Origin: Leekyejoonella antrihumi
Lineage (GTDB): Bacteria > Actinomycetota > Actinomycetes > Actinomycetales > Dermatophilaceae
Reading direction: 5' to 3'
Length of the DNA: 64,000 nucleotides
Assembly (NCBI RefSeq): GCF_007845645.1
Contig: NZ_VCQV01000021.1
Location: 32,069 to 96,068 of the forward strand
Position numbers and translations under genes: made by a program. Shown here piece after piece: positions 29,583 to 39,800 of this stretch (positions within the stretch are counted from its first letter, which is position 1; the number at the start of each line of letters is the position of its first letter). Under the pieces are notes generated by a model. That model did not search any database, was not told the origin of the DNA, and saw only the letters and a list, made by a program, of their open reading frames with translations.

Positions 29583-29659
29583 GTCCTCACCCGGGGCACC
29601 CCACCGCGGTGGAGGGTTGCCGCCCAGCAAGCCGGGGCTTTTCGCTGGGACTCTTGACC
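29583..29659 (-). ncRNA. SAM-IV-type riboswitch upstream of metX
   Basis: On the reverse strand the element starts GGTCAAGAG, contains the stems around CAGCGAAAAGCCCCGGCTTG, CTGGGCGGCAACCCTCC and CCGCGGTGGGGTGCCCCGGG, and closes with GGAC pairing to the 5' end. This layout is that of SAM-IV riboswitches, found mainly in Actinobacteria before sulfur genes. It is nearly identical to the element upstream of metY in this window. Binding of S-adenosylmethionine should switch metX off. Confidence 0.85.
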
Positions 29660-29691
29660 AACTCGAGGTTACCATTTGGACACCCATCTCT

Positions 29692-30726
29692 CTATGCAGG
29701 ATGCCGGTCCTCTCGCGGAGTGGGACGTACACAGTGCTCGAACGCCTGGTGGACCATCTGGGCGAGCCGGTAACCGGGGTCGATCTCCAGTGCCTGCTCG
29801 GCGGCGGTCCGTCCAAGGGCACCCCCACCGCCGAGCCAGCCGACCGCCGCCAGCACTGTGAGCACCGGCGCTCTGAGGTCACGTGGGGTGCTTCGGGCGC
29901 AGGCGGCCAACCGGCTTGCCACTCCCCCAGTGTCATCGCAGAAGAAGTCCGCCGGATGCTCCCTCGCTCCGGGTGATCGGCCGAGCGCCACCACCAGGTC
30001 CGGCAGCCTGTCGGCCGCTGCGACGGTGGGAAACTCCTGGGGCAGCAGCCACGACAGCACGCCATCGCGGACCGCGATCCGCTGGAGCCCGCTGGTGGCA
30101 TCGGCAAGATCGGCGATCGAGAGCTGCGAACCGCCGGAGAAGTCCTCGTGCACCAGGTGACGCACCGCGACGCCCACCTGCGTCAGCGACGGCCCGGCAC
30201 CCCGGCGAATGGCCCGGGCGACCTGGTCCAGCAGGGTCGGATCGGTCGGCACCAAGAGGGCCTCGACATCCGCTCGGCTGTCCATCGGTGCGATGCCACG
30301 CAGCACTGCCTCGGCCACGGCCGGGTTCTTGCTCACATCCGGCACGGCCGTCCACTCGCGAGGGCACCCGCCGCACGCGCACTGGAGGGCCCGCCAGTTT
30401 CCCACGCCATCCAGCAGGGCGGTGTGGCTCACTCGGATGCCCAGTGCGCTCAAGGATCGGCGTGCTGCACGCAGGAGTGGCTCGGGATCGGGACCGTCAT
30501 CGATCCCGAAGAGCTGCGCACTGTCGTGACCCTCGCGAGCGAACAACGCTGCCACCTGCCGCGCCTCTCGGTCAGTCGCACCCGGTGGTGGGATGTCCTG
30601 ACGGGCGGTCATCCCCAGTTCTCGACCGATCTGGCCGACGACGACCACGGAACGATGCGGGTAGAAGCCGAGACTGTAGGGGAGGTAGGCGGCCATCTGG
30701 CCGACGCTGCGAATGACAATCGACAT
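29692..30726 (-). CDS. DUF4192 domain-containing protein
   Basis: The 344-aa product begins VIRSVGQMAAYLPYSLGFYPHRSVVVVG, the hallmark of DUF4192, an Actinobacteria-specific family of unknown function. The C-terminal part contains LTVLAAVGWLGGGGALGRTAAEQALEIDPGYRLAQMV, also conserved in the family (tetratricopeptide-like). The start is set at 30724-30726. It is followed by the metX riboswitch on the same strand. No catalytic residues are evident. Confidence 0.85.
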   Translation of the reverse strand: MSIVIRSVGQMAAYLPYSLGFYPHRSVVVVGQIGRELGMTARQDIPPPGATDREARQVAALFAREGHDSAQLFGIDDGPDPEPLLRAARRSLSALGIRVSHTALLDGVGNWRALQCACGGCPREWTAVPDVSKNPAVAEAVLRGIAPMDSRADVEALLVPTDPTLLDQVARAIRRGAGPSLTQVGVAVRHLVHEDFSGGSQLSIADLADATSGLQRIAVRDGVLSWLLPQEFPTVAAADRLPDLVVALGRSPGAREHPADFFCDDTGGVASRLAACARSTPRDLRAPVLTVLAAVGWLGGGGALGRTAAEQALEIDPGYRLAQMVHQAFEHCVRPTPREDRHPA

Positions 30727-30831
30727 ACCAGAGAATCTGGCAGTCTCAGCGGCGCCCGCGGGTGCCCATGAGCTCAGGTGTGCACGGGCCGACCGGACCA
30801 ACGGGGGTGTGGACTCGCTCGGGGACTTCTG

Positions 30832-31506
30832 TCAGGTCCGTGGCGGGAACTCTCGTCTGGCGTCCTTGCCGATCTTGTTCAGCAGATACGCATCCAGACC
30901 CGCGCCGACCACGCCCCCTGCCAGCGGCACCCCCCGACCCAGGTTGGGGAGCATTCGTCCGCTGACCTGGCCGACCAGACGAAAGCCCACCGCCTTGTTG
31001 ACCACCATGAGCGCCGGGGCCGGAAGCCGCTGCGAGGCCAGGCTCGCGAGCCGGCCGGTGCTGACCACCCCCGCCTTCTGCATGACCGCGCCGGCGTCCG
31101 CGTCGACCAGTGTCAGCAGGACCGCCGTGCGCAGCGAGGGGTTGGACAGCTGATAACCGCGAACGGCGGCGATCGCGCCGACCATCCGGGTCGCCACCAG
31201 GTAGAACTCCAGCACGTTCGCGGGCAACGCCGCCGGCATCGTGACGAATCCGCCCAACCCGGTGACGAAACCGCCCACCGCCGCGAGCTTGCGATGGGCG
31301 GTCACAATGGCGTCGATGGCCTCCTCGGGCATCGGGTGGGCACGCAGCGCGTCGTCGGCGATCTGCTGCGCCGAGGAGAAGCCGGCCCCGCCGTCGAGAC
31401 CGACGTCGAGCAGCCGCTGCGCCACCGCATGCGCGCTACCGGCGAAGGGTCCGTCCTCGAGTCGAGCCGGCGACTTTCCGTTGGTTTCCTTCTTGCGTCC
31501 AAGCAT
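30832..31506 (-). CDS. EcsC family protein
   Basis: The 224-aa protein has the EcsC pattern of helices rich in Gly/Ala: [36 protein letters not shown] near the middle and a Gly-rich C-terminus ([27 protein letters not shown]). EcsC proteins are membrane-associated and of unclear function. The ATG at 31504-31506 was chosen because upstream codons lie in the divergent sseA promoter region. Confidence 0.75.
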   Translation of the reverse strand: MLGRKKETNGKSPARLEDGPFAGSAHAVAQRLLDVGLDGGAGFSSAQQIADDALRAHPMPEEAIDAIVTAHRKLAAVGGFVTGLGGFVTMPAALPANVLEFYLVATRMVGAIAAVRGYQLSNPSLRTAVLLTLVDADAGAVMQKAGVVSTGRLASLASQRLPAPALMVVNKAVGFRLVGQVSGRMLPNLGRGVPLAGGVVGAGLDAYLLNKIGKDARREFPPRT

Positions 31507-31615
31507 GCTGCCATCCTGCCAGCCAGGCCGTGCCCGGTTGCGGGACGACCGCGACGGGTCGCTCCTCGGTGACCACCCCGTGCCCGCGTCATCGACACGG
31601 CGTAACGTCAGCGAC

Positions 31616-32503
31616 ATGTCTGCACAACTTGACTCGAACCCATCATTCGCCGACTACGCGCACCCGGAACGGCTGGTCTCGACTCAGTGGCTCGCCGATC
31701 AGCTTTCGGCGGGGTTACCCGATCTGGTAGTACTCGAGTCGGACGAGGACGTGCTGCTGTACGACTCCGGTCACATCCCGGGGTCCTTCAAGCTCGACTG
31801 GCACCTCGACCTGAACGACCCCGTGACCCGTGACTACGTGGATGCCGCAGGATTCGCCAAGGTGATGTCAGAGCGCGGCATCGGCCGTGACACGACCGTT
31901 GTGATCTACGGCGACAAGAGCAACTGGTGGGCGGCCTACGCGCTGTGGGTGATGACCCTCTTCGGCCATCAGGACGTACGGCTGCTGGATGGCGGCCGCG
32001 CCGCGTGGGCGGAGGAAGGCCGCGAGCTGACCCGTGAGGTGCCGACCGCTGTGCCCGCGACCTACCCGGAGACCCAGCGCGAGGACTCCCCGATCCGCGC
32101 GTTCCGCGACGACGTCCTCGGTCATATCGGCAAGCCCATGATCGACGTGCGCTCCCCTGGTGAGTTCTCCGGCGAGCTGCTCAGCATTCCCGGCTACCCG
32201 CAGGAGGGCGCCGTCCGCGGTGGCCACATCCCGGGGGCGAAGTCGGTGCCGTGGGGCCGGGCGGCCGCCGAGGACGGCCGGTTCAAGGCGCGGGCCGACC
32301 TGGAGGCCATCTATCAGCAGGAGAAGGGGCTGCACACCGGCGACGACATCGTGGTCTACTGCCGGATCGGTGAGCGTTCGTCCCACACCTGGTTCGTGCT
32401 GACCCAGCTGCTCGGCTTCGACTCGGTACGCAACTACGACGGGTCCTGGACCGAGTGGGGGAATGCCGTGCGCGTCCCCGTGGCCAGTGGATCGGACGAA
32501 TGA
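31616..32503 (+). CDS. sseA: Sulfurtransferase with two rhodanese domains
   Basis: The 295-aa protein has an inactive N-terminal rhodanese domain ([25 protein letters not shown]) and an active C-terminal one with the catalytic Cys in [35 protein letters not shown] is the typical domain motif. The loop CRIGER matches thiosulfate sulfurtransferases of the actinobacterial SseA group. Its stop overlaps the sufE start as ATGA, suggesting sulfur transfer in concert with SufE-type chemistry. Confidence 0.9.
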   Translation: MSAQLDSNPSFADYAHPERLVSTQWLADQLSAGLPDLVVLESDEDVLLYDSGHIPGSFKLDWHLDLNDPVTRDYVDAAGFAKVMSERGIGRDTTVVIYGDKSNWWAAYALWVMTLFGHQDVRLLDGGRAAWAEEGRELTREVPTAVPATYPETQREDSPIRAFRDDVLGHIGKPMIDVRSPGEFSGELLSIPGYPQEGAVRGGHIPGAKSVPWGRAAAEDGRFKARADLEAIYQQEKGLHTGDDIVVYCRIGERSSHTWFVLTQLLGFDSVRNYDGSWTEWGNAVRVPVASGSDE

Positions 32504-32949
32504 GCAGCCAGATCCCTGAGTCGCTGACCGAGCTCGTCGACGACTTCAACGAGCTGGCGGTCCCAGACCGGCTTCAGCTCCTGCTCGAGCTGAGTGACGA
32601 GCTGCCACCGCTGCCGGAACGGTATGAGGGTCACCTCGACGAGCTCGAGCGCGTCGACGAGTGCCAGACCCCGCTGTTTCTGGCGGTGGAGGTCGAACCG
32701 GCCGGGGACCCCCACGGCACCGTGCGGCTGTTCTTCCACGCGCCACCGGAGTCGCCGACGACCCGAGGTTTCGCCGGGATCCTGCACACCGGGCTGGACG
32801 GTCAGACGGTGGACATCGTGCTGGCGGTCCCCGACGATGTGCCGTTCAGCTTCGGCCTCGCCGAAGCCGTGTCGCCGCTGCGGCTGCGCGGTATGGTCGC
32901 GATGCTCGGCCGGATCAAACGGCAGGTCCGCGACCAAGTGGTCGGGTGA
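32500..32949 (+). CDS. SufE family protein
   Basis: The 149-aa protein matches Suf[33 protein letters not shown], the sulfur-accepting Cys in [32 protein letters not shown] and the C-terminal [18 protein letters not shown]. SufE accepts persulfide from a cysteine desulfurase; here translational coupling to a rhodanese suggests SseA as donor or partner, an arrangement seen in other Actinobacteria. Confidence 0.9.
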   Translation: MSSQIPESLTELVDDFNELAVPDRLQLLLELSDELPPLPERYEGHLDELERVDECQTPLFLAVEVEPAGDPHGTVRLFFHAPPESPTTRGFAGILHTGLDGQTVDIVLAVPDDVPFSFGLAEAVSPLRLRGMVAMLGRIKRQVRDQVVG

Positions 32950-32981
32950 GAGCTGTGGCCCCAATGCGTTAGGTTGCCTCC

Positions 32982-34082
32982 ATGTCCAACCCCTCTGGCT
33001 CCGGCGACAACAGGCTGCTGGCGCTCCCAGCGGGCGTCGCGGTGATTGGCCTGGTCCTGCTCATCATCGGGCTCCTGTCCGGTGCAAGTATCAAGCTGTC
33101 GGCGTTCGGCAACGGCCAGTCCATCAACCCTGGTAGCAGCGGCTTCTCCGTCTACAGCACCTCGCAGAGTGCCCGCGCCAACACGGTGTGCACGACCGTC
33201 TCGGGTGGCAAGACCCTCACGTTGAACCGTCCGACGAAGAACTTCTCGATCGACGCGAGCGGCACGAAGTACTGGGAGATCGCCCGCAGCACCGATGCGA
33301 TGACGGGCAGCTCCTACCAGGTCGACTGCCAGAACGCGGACGGCACGACCTACGCCGGGCCGCGGGCGGACAAGCTCGGCGGCGGGTTTCAGACGATCGC
33401 GATCATCCTCGGCTGCATCCTGCTGGTCATCGGCATCATCGGTGCCGTGCTGCTCTTCCTGCGCGGCCGCTCGAAATCTTCGGCCGCACCCGGTGTCGGG
33501 GCTCCGGTCCCTGCCGGCGCGGCGGCATACGGCCGGCTGGGCTACTACGGCGAGGGGTACGGCACCCCCGGCGCGTACGGCTCGTCGAGTGCCGGCCACC
33601 AGCAGACCGGTGGGCAGCAGGCCGGATACGGTCAGCAGGGTGCCACGCCGACATATGGCCAGCAGAGTCAGCCGAGCCCCTACGGCGGTCAGCCAGGCTA
33701 CGGCCAGCAGGGTTACGGCCACCAGCCCTACGGTCAGCCCTACCGCGGCCAGCAGTCCGGCCAGCCACAGCCCTACGGTCACAACCAGCCGAACGGTGGG
33801 CAAGGCTACGGCCAGCAGGTTTACCAGCCCCCGAACCAGCCTCAGCAGCCCGGCAGCCAGCCGTACAACGAGCCGTACGGCCAGCCGTACGGCGGCCAGC
33901 AGCCGGGCAACCCTCCGCCGGTGAGCCCGGATCGCACGGAGGCCCCGACCCAGGCCGTGTCCGCCGATCAGGTCCGGCAGGCAACCCAGGGCGAGGACGT
34001 ACATGACCAGCCGACCCGTGCCACCCCGACGACGCCAGACCCCAACGCGGCGCAGGATGGTGAGTCGCACGGTCAGCACTGA
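32982..34082 (+). CDS. Two-TM protein with a Tyr/Gly/Gln/Pro-rich low-complexity tail
   Basis: The 366-aa product has membrane segments at about residues 13-33 and 136-160. Between them is a roughly 100-residue loop, probably extracytoplasmic, with two Cys (C70, C116) that could form a disulfide. Residues about 175-320 are a cytoplasmic tail of YGQQ, YGQP and PYGG units, resembling prion-like or phase-separating sequences. The last 45 residues are polar. No family is recognised. Repeats like these are common in actinobacterial membrane proteins of unknown role. A 14-bp terminator follows the stop. Confidence 0.8.
   Translation: MSNPSGSGDNRLLALPAGVAVIGLVLLIIGLLSGASIKLSAFGNGQSINPGSSGFSVYSTSQSARANTVCTTVSGGKTLTLNRPTKNFSIDASGTKYWEIARSTDAMTGSSYQVDCQNADGTTYAGPRADKLGGGFQTIAIILGCILLVIGIIGAVLLFLRGRSKSSAAPGVGAPVPAGAAAYGRLGYYGEGYGTPGAYGSSSAGHQQTGGQQAGYGQQGATPTYGQQSQPSPYGGQPGYGQQGYGHQPYGQPYRGQQSGQPQPYGHNQPNGGQGYGQQVYQPPNQPQQPGSQPYNEPYGQPYGGQQPGNPPPVSPDRTEAPTQAVSADQVRQATQGEDVHDQPTRATPTTPDPNAAQDGESHGQH
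33600..33905 (+). repeat. Irregular Tyr-Gly-Gln codon repeats
   Basis: The coding sequence here repeats short units of the type TACGGCCAGCAG, encoding [12 protein letters not shown]. Units are irregular in length and there is no constant period, so this is protein low complexity, not a satellite array. Confidence 0.6.
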
Positions 34083-34093
34083 GTCGGACCGAC

Positions 34094-34124
34094 GAGCCCC
34101 GCATCCGTCACGGATGCGGGGCTC
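34094..34124 (+). terminator. Perfect 14-bp hairpin terminator
   Basis: GAGCCCCGCATCCG (34094-34107) pairs perfectly with 34111-34124 around a 3-base loop, 11 bases after the stop of the two-TM protein. The right arm contains an in-frame ATG of the next gene (34114), so terminator and start region overlap. Confidence 0.85.
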
Positions 34125-35775
34125 TCCCGTTGCGGTCGCCGTGGACACCGCGCAGGAGTATGCGGTACTTGTCGGCGGCGGCGGTGTCCTCGCCGCCGGC
34201 CCGATCGACCAGGTGGCCTCGACGATGAGGCGTCTCGAGGAGAGCGAGGGCGGGCCGCCCCGGTGGGTCTGGTGGCAGGCGGACGCCGCGCGCCCCTTCG
34301 TGCGCACGGATCTGCGGCTCAGCCGTTCCTGGGACCTGCGGGAGGTACACCGGCTGCTGGTCGGGGGCCTGGCCGCGGCGCCGGACGTGATCTGGGCGAC
34401 CGCCCATGGTCTGAACCCGGACGGGCGCCCATCCCACCGGACCGGCGACCTCTTCGACGTACCCAGCGACGGCGCCGAGGTGGTTCAGGCCGACGGATAC
34501 CTTGCCCCCGACGTGCTCGCCGACGACTGGCTGCGCGGCGAGGAGCACTTGCGCACCTGGGGCACGCTCGCCCTGCAGGTCGCCGAACGGCAGCAAGGGC
34601 TGCTGCACCCACGCCCCCACGCACTGGCCACCGGGGCCAGTGAGTCCGGCGCGGCCCTGCTGTGCGTGGAGCTCGAGGAGCGCGGCCTGCCGATCGACCG
34701 GGCGCGGATGGAGTCGCTGATCGAGGCAGCTGCCGGGCCCAGACCACGGACCGAGGCTGACGGTGTCCGCACCCGCACCGCCCGGGATCTGCTGGTGCTG
34801 CAACGCGCCCCGGGATTTGAGCGCACCGACCTGCGCAACCCGGCCGAGGTCAAACGGATGCTGCACGGCGTCGGAGTCCGCGTCGATGACACCCGTGCGC
34901 ATCACCTGGAGCCCTACCGCCACACCCACCCGGTCGTGGATGCGCTGCTGGACTGGCGGAAGGCCGAACGAATCGCCACCACCTACGGGTGGGGCTGGCT
35001 GGCCGAGCACGTCGGCGCCGATGACCGGCTCCGCGGCGCCTGGACGGCGTGCGACGGCGGCGCCGGCCGGATGACCGCCGGTGCGGGGCTGCACAGCCTG
35101 CCCACCCCGCTGCGCGAGGGAGTCGCCGCCGCACCGGGTCACCTTCTGGTGCGGGCCGACCTGGGCCAGGTCGAACCACGAGTGCTGGCGGTGGTGTCGG
35201 GCGATCCCGTCCTTGCCCGGGCCACGGCCGCCGACGACCTCTATGCGCAGGTCGCGCAGCAGTTGGCCGTGGACCGGCCGACCGCGAAGATCGCGGTCCT
35301 GGCGGCGATGTACGGCCAGACCACCGGCCCGGCAGCGGGGGCACTGGAGCGAATGGAGCGTTCCTACCCCGTGGCCATGGCGTTCCTGCGGGATGCGGCC
35401 GCCCGGGGCGAGCGCGGCGAGGCCGTGACAACCTACGGCGGTCGGCTGATACCGGTCAGGGCGGCAACCGAGCCGCCCGCGCGGCGCGCGATGGGACGAT
35501 TCACCCGCAACGCGGTCGTGCAGGGTGCCGCGGCCGAGCTCTTCAAGGCGTGGGCGCTGACCGCACGCAAGGCGCTGCTGCCCCTCGGCGCTGAGATCGT
35601 GCTGTGCCTGCACGACGAGCTGCTGATCCAGGTGCCGCTACCGCACGCCGAGCGGGCCGCGGTGCTCGTTCAGGAGACCCTCGGCGCCGCGGCGCACCAC
35701 TGGAGCGGCGGCATGCCGGTGCGCTTCGTCGCCGACATCCGCGTCATCGCCCGCTGGTCGCAGGCGAAGGAATAG
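34114..35775 (+). CDS. Bifunctional 3'-5' exonuclease/A-family DNA polymerase-like protein
   Basis: The roughly 553-aa protein resembles the Klenow part of DNA polymerase I without the 5' nuclease. The first 170 residues match the degenerate exonuclease domain. The polymerase core shows motif A (LLVRADLGQVEPRVLAVVSGD), motif B (DRPTAKIAVLAAMYGQTTG) and motif C (LCLHDELLIQV). Actinobacteria carry this paralogue besides PolA; its role is unknown. The start is uncertain: ATG at 34114 lies in the upstream terminator's right arm, and GTG at 34141 is an alternative. It converges with the PAC2 gene, 13 bases apart. Confidence 0.88.
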   Translation: MRGSPVAVAVDTAQEYAVLVGGGGVLAAGPIDQVASTMRRLEESEGGPPRWVWWQADAARPFVRTDLRLSRSWDLREVHRLLVGGLAAAPDVIWATAHGLNPDGRPSHRTGDLFDVPSDGAEVVQADGYLAPDVLADDWLRGEEHLRTWGTLALQVAERQQGLLHPRPHALATGASESGAALLCVELEERGLPIDRARMESLIEAAAGPRPRTEADGVRTRTARDLLVLQRAPGFERTDLRNPAEVKRMLHGVGVRVDDTRAHHLEPYRHTHPVVDALLDWRKAERIATTYGWGWLAEHVGADDRLRGAWTACDGGAGRMTAGAGLHSLPTPLREGVAAAPGHLLVRADLGQVEPRVLAVVSGDPVLARATAADDLYAQVAQQLAVDRPTAKIAVLAAMYGQTTGPAAGALERMERSYPVAMAFLRDAAARGERGEAVTTYGGRLIPVRAATEPPARRAMGRFTRNAVVQGAAAELFKAWALTARKALLPLGAEIVLCLHDELLIQVPLPHAERAAVLVQETLGAAAHHWSGGMPVRFVADIRVIARWSQAKE

Positions 35776-35788
35776 TAGAGCCCCCGGC

Positions 35789-36733
35789 CTACGCCTCGCG
35801 AGGCCCCTTCGGGTCGTCGCCGGGCTCATCGTCGTCACCCTTGCGCAGGAACTGCTCGAACTCGGCGCCGATCTCGTCGGCGCTCGGCAGGGCGGCGAGC
35901 TCGGTCTTCAGCAGGTTCTGCCGTCGCAGTCCTTCCTGGAAGGCGTCGTACTGCTGCTCGAGCCCGTGGACGACCTCCGTGGCCTCCCCGCTGTCGGCGA
36001 CCTGCTTCTCGATCTCCGCACGACCGTGATTGGCCATCGCCACCAGATCCTCGGCGGGTATGGACAGTCCCGTCACCCCGCATACGGCCCCGAGCGCCGC
36101 GACCGCGGCATCGCCGAACTCGGTCTGCGTCAGGTAGTGCGGCACGTGCACCGCGAAGCCGACGGTGTCGATGCCGGACTCGCCCAATCGCATGTGCAGC
36201 AGCGTCTCGAGGCTCGAGGGGACCTGCACCATGCCGAAGACCGCACTGTTCAGTGGGATCAGGCGGGTGTCACTGGCATACTGCGTCATCCCGACCGGCC
36301 GCGTGTGCGGCACTCCCATGGGGATGCCGGTGGCGCTCACCACGAGTTGCACTCCAAGACGCCGCACCAGCGAGCGCACCGCCTCGATGACCCGCTCCCA
36401 CTGGAAGTCCGGCTCCGGGCCGGCCAGGAGGTAGAACGGCGTGCCTTCGGCATCCTGCATCCGATAGAGCAGCATCGTCGGGTCGTCGTAGTGGCTGAAG
36501 TGGTCACGGTCGAAGGTCATCAGTGGCCGGCGGCTGCGGTAGTCCAGCAGCTCGTCGATGTTGAATGACGCGACCACACTGTGTTCCAGCGCGCCCAGCA
36601 GGTGCTGGGTCAGCAGCCGTTGCGTGTGGCCGGCATCGATCAGACCCCCGAGCGACACCACCATCGTGGCGGCGCCGAGCTCACTGGCATGGGTGTCCGT
36701 CTCGAACTGGTACAGCTCCTGGGGGTCTCGCAC
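35789..36733 (-). CDS. PAC2 family protein
   Basis: The 314-aa protein matches the PAC2 (proteasome assembly chaperone) family of Actinobacteria: MVVSLGGLIDAGHTQRLLTQHLL, FNIDELLDYRSRRPLMTFDRDHF, YLLAGPEPDFQWERV and HVPHYLTQTEFGDAAVAAL. It has an acidic C-terminus. The molecular function in bacteria is unknown. The GTG at 36731-36733 follows an AGGAG site. It is downstream of hrpA on the same strand with an 83-base gap. Confidence 0.85.
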   Translation of the reverse strand: MRDPQELYQFETDTHASELGAATMVVSLGGLIDAGHTQRLLTQHLLGALEHSVVASFNIDELLDYRSRRPLMTFDRDHFSHYDDPTMLLYRMQDAEGTPFYLLAGPEPDFQWERVIEAVRSLVRRLGVQLVVSATGIPMGVPHTRPVGMTQYASDTRLIPLNSAVFGMVQVPSSLETLLHMRLGESGIDTVGFAVHVPHYLTQTEFGDAAVAALGAVCGVTGLSIPAEDLVAMANHGRAEIEKQVADSGEATEVVHGLEQQYDAFQEGLRRQNLLKTELAALPSADEIGAEFEQFLRKGDDDEPGDDPKGPREA

Positions 36734-36816
36734 GATCTCCTGCTCCTGGTCCGTATGGGCGTCTTGGCTAGTCGGTGCAACGCCTCGTGCGTCCACCAGA
36801 TTCCCGCACGGCAGAG

Positions 36817-39800
36817 TCAGCCGGCACGAGTGGCGTCCTCCACGGCGTCCATGGCCTTGAAGATGCGCTTGGCCGACACCCGCACCGGTGTCCCGACCTG
36901 GGGAGCGAACAGGCTCACTCGCAGCTCCTCGACCAACCAGCGCAGCTCGACGACGTCGGAGTCGGTGCGTCGAGTGCGCGGGAGCTGCTCCAGCAGGGCG
37001 GATCGCTCCCCCTCCACCGCGGCGACCTCGTCGGCCCGCTGCCGATCGCGCCCCAGATCGCGCGGCGCCTTCTCGAGGCGCTCGATCATGGCCCGCAGGT
37101 ATCGGTCCAGGTCGGGCAGACGGTGCAGGCCGGTGTCCGCGACGAACCCGGGATGGATCAGGGCGTCCAGCCAGTCTTGAACCTGCGCGCGCAGGTCCAG
37201 GAGCGAGGCCTGGGTCATGGCGTCGAGCGTGAGCTGCACCTCGCGCGCGTGGCCCAGCACCGGAACGAGGCGGGTGGCGACCTCCATGACCTTCGGCACC
37301 ACCTGCTGGCGCACGAGTCGCAGCGCCTCGTCGAACTCGCCCTCGGTGCGGACCGTCCCCGACGGCAGGGACTCGGCCACCACCGCGTCGACGGCGCAGG
37401 CGAACGCATCCTCCAGCAAGGCGTCGATGGAGCCGTGCGGGCTGTGCCCGAGGGTCAGTCTGTCGGTGTTCGTCAGCAGCCCGAGGATCTGCTTCCAGGG
37501 CACCTGCGTGTTGAGCAGGACCAGACGGCGGATGCCCAGCCGCGTCGCGTGGTCGCGCTCCGACGTGGTCGGAAGCACCTGCACCGACACTGACGAACCG
37601 CGATCCACAATGGCCGGGTAGCCCTGCACCACCCGCCCGCCCGAGCGCTGCTCGAAGATCGATGGCAGGTCGCCGAACGTCCACCGGGTCAGACCGTCAC
37701 GCTCCACCGCGGAAGCGGCACGCGCCATGGTCGATCGCACCTCGCCGGAGAGGCGGTCCTGAAGGGCCTGGAGGTCCTTGCCCTCGTCAATCATCCGACC
37801 TCGAGAGTCCTCCACCCGGAAGGTCATTCGCAGGTGGTCCGGCACTCGCTGCCAGTCCCACTCGCCCGACGGCACGCGGGCGCCGGTCTGCCGGGCGAGC
37901 GCGTCCGCGAGCTCATCCACGACTGCCCCGCGGGAGGAGTCCATCTCGGCCAGCGCCCGGCGGGCATGGTCGGGCGCGGGGACGAAGTTGCGCCGGGTCG
38001 CCTTGGGCAGCGACTTGATGAGGGCGACGGCCAGGTCCTCACGCATCCCGGGAACCAGCCAGTCGAACCCGTCGCTACCGACCTGGTTGAGCTGTTCGAG
38101 TGGGACGTGCGCGGTCACGCCGTCCGCGTCGCCACCGGGCTCGAACTGGTAGGTCAGCCGCAGCGTAAGGTCGCCCTGGCCCCAGGACTTCGGGTAGTCC
38201 GTCGCATCGACCGTGGCGGCATCGTCACTGACAAGGAAGTCTTCGGTGAAGGTCAGCAGGTCGGCGTCTGTCCGACGCTTCTTCTTCCACCAGGAGTCGA
38301 AATGTGCTGCGGACACGACGGTTTCCGGTATTCGCGCGTCGTAGAACTCGAAGAGCGTCTCATCGTCGACCATCAGGTCACGGCGACGTGCACGCGCCTC
38401 CAGGTCGCCGAGATGCCGGATGAGTGCCTGGTTGTCCTTGTAGAACTGGTGGTGCGTCTGCCAGTCGCCCTCGATCAGGGCATTCCTGATGAACAGCTCC
38501 CTCGACAGCTCGGGGTCGATCCCGCCGAAGGCCACACTTCGCCCGGCCACGAGCGGCACCCCATACAACGTCACTCGTTCCGCCGCCACGACACTGCCGC
38601 GCTTGCGTGACCAGTGCGGCTCGGCGTAGGTGCGCTTCACCAGGTGCTGCGCGGCCGCCTCCACCCAGGCCGGATCGGTGCGCGCATTGACGCGCGCCCA
38701 CAGGCGCGTGGTCTCGACCAGTTCGGCACTCATCACCCAGTCCGGCTGGCGTCGGAAGAGACTCGACCCCGGCTGGATCGAGAAGTGGGCACCCCGGGCG
38801 CCGAGGTAGTCGCGCCGTTCCCGGTCTCGCAGGCCGACGTGCGACAGCAGTCCGGTGAGCATGGCCTGGTGAATGGTGTCCTGGGCGGCGGCATTGTCGT
38901 TGGGACGCAGGCCGTGCTGTTTGCACGCCTCCTTCAGCTGGCGGTGCAGGTCCTGCCACTCGCGAACTCGCAGATAGTGCAGGTACTCCCGCTTGCACAT
39001 GCGCCGAAATGCACTGCCGGACAGGTCCTTCTGCTGCTCTTTGAGGTACCGCCACAGGTTCAGGTACGACATGAAGTCGCTGTCCTCGTGCTTGAACCGT
39101 GCGTGCGACTGGTCCGCCTGCGCCTGGGCATCGACGGGCCGCTCTCGCGGGTCCTGGATCGACAGTGCGGCAACGATGACGAGAACCTCGCGCAGCGCGC
39201 CGTTCTCGGCCGCGGCCACCAGCATTCGTGCCAGCCGCGGATCGACGGGCAGGGCAGCGATCGATCGGCCGTATGCCGTGAGCCGGTGTCGCCGCTGCGT
39301 CGTTTCGGGACCGATCGCCTGGAGCTCGGTCAGCAGCCGGACACCGTCGGCGATCTGTCGCCTGTCCGGGGGTTCGACGAAGGGAAACCGCTGGATGTCA
39401 TCGAGGCCGAGCGAGGTCATCGCCAGGATCACCGACGCCAGATTGGTGCGCACGATCTCGGGGTCGGTGAACTCTGGTCTGGCCTCGAAGTCCTCCTGCG
39501 AGTACAAGCGAATGCATACACCGTCGGCCACCCGGCCGCACCGCCCCGACCGCTGCTGTGCACTGGCCTGCGAGACCGGTTCGATCGGAAGCCGCTGCAC
39601 CTTGGTGCGCTGGCTGTAACGGGAGATGCGAGCGGTGCCCGTGTCGACGACATACCGGATCCCGGGCACGGTCAGCGACGTCTCCGCCACGTTGGTCGCG
39701 AGCACGACGCGGCGGCCACTGTGCCGGCTGAAGACTCGGTGCTGCTGCGCCGCCGACAGTCGCGCATACAACGGCAGCACCTCGGTGTGCGGCAGCTCCA

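Noticed and set aside
33600..33905. Possible satellite or CRISPR-like repeat
   Set aside because: Units are irregular codon repeats inside an open frame, with no spacers or fixed period.
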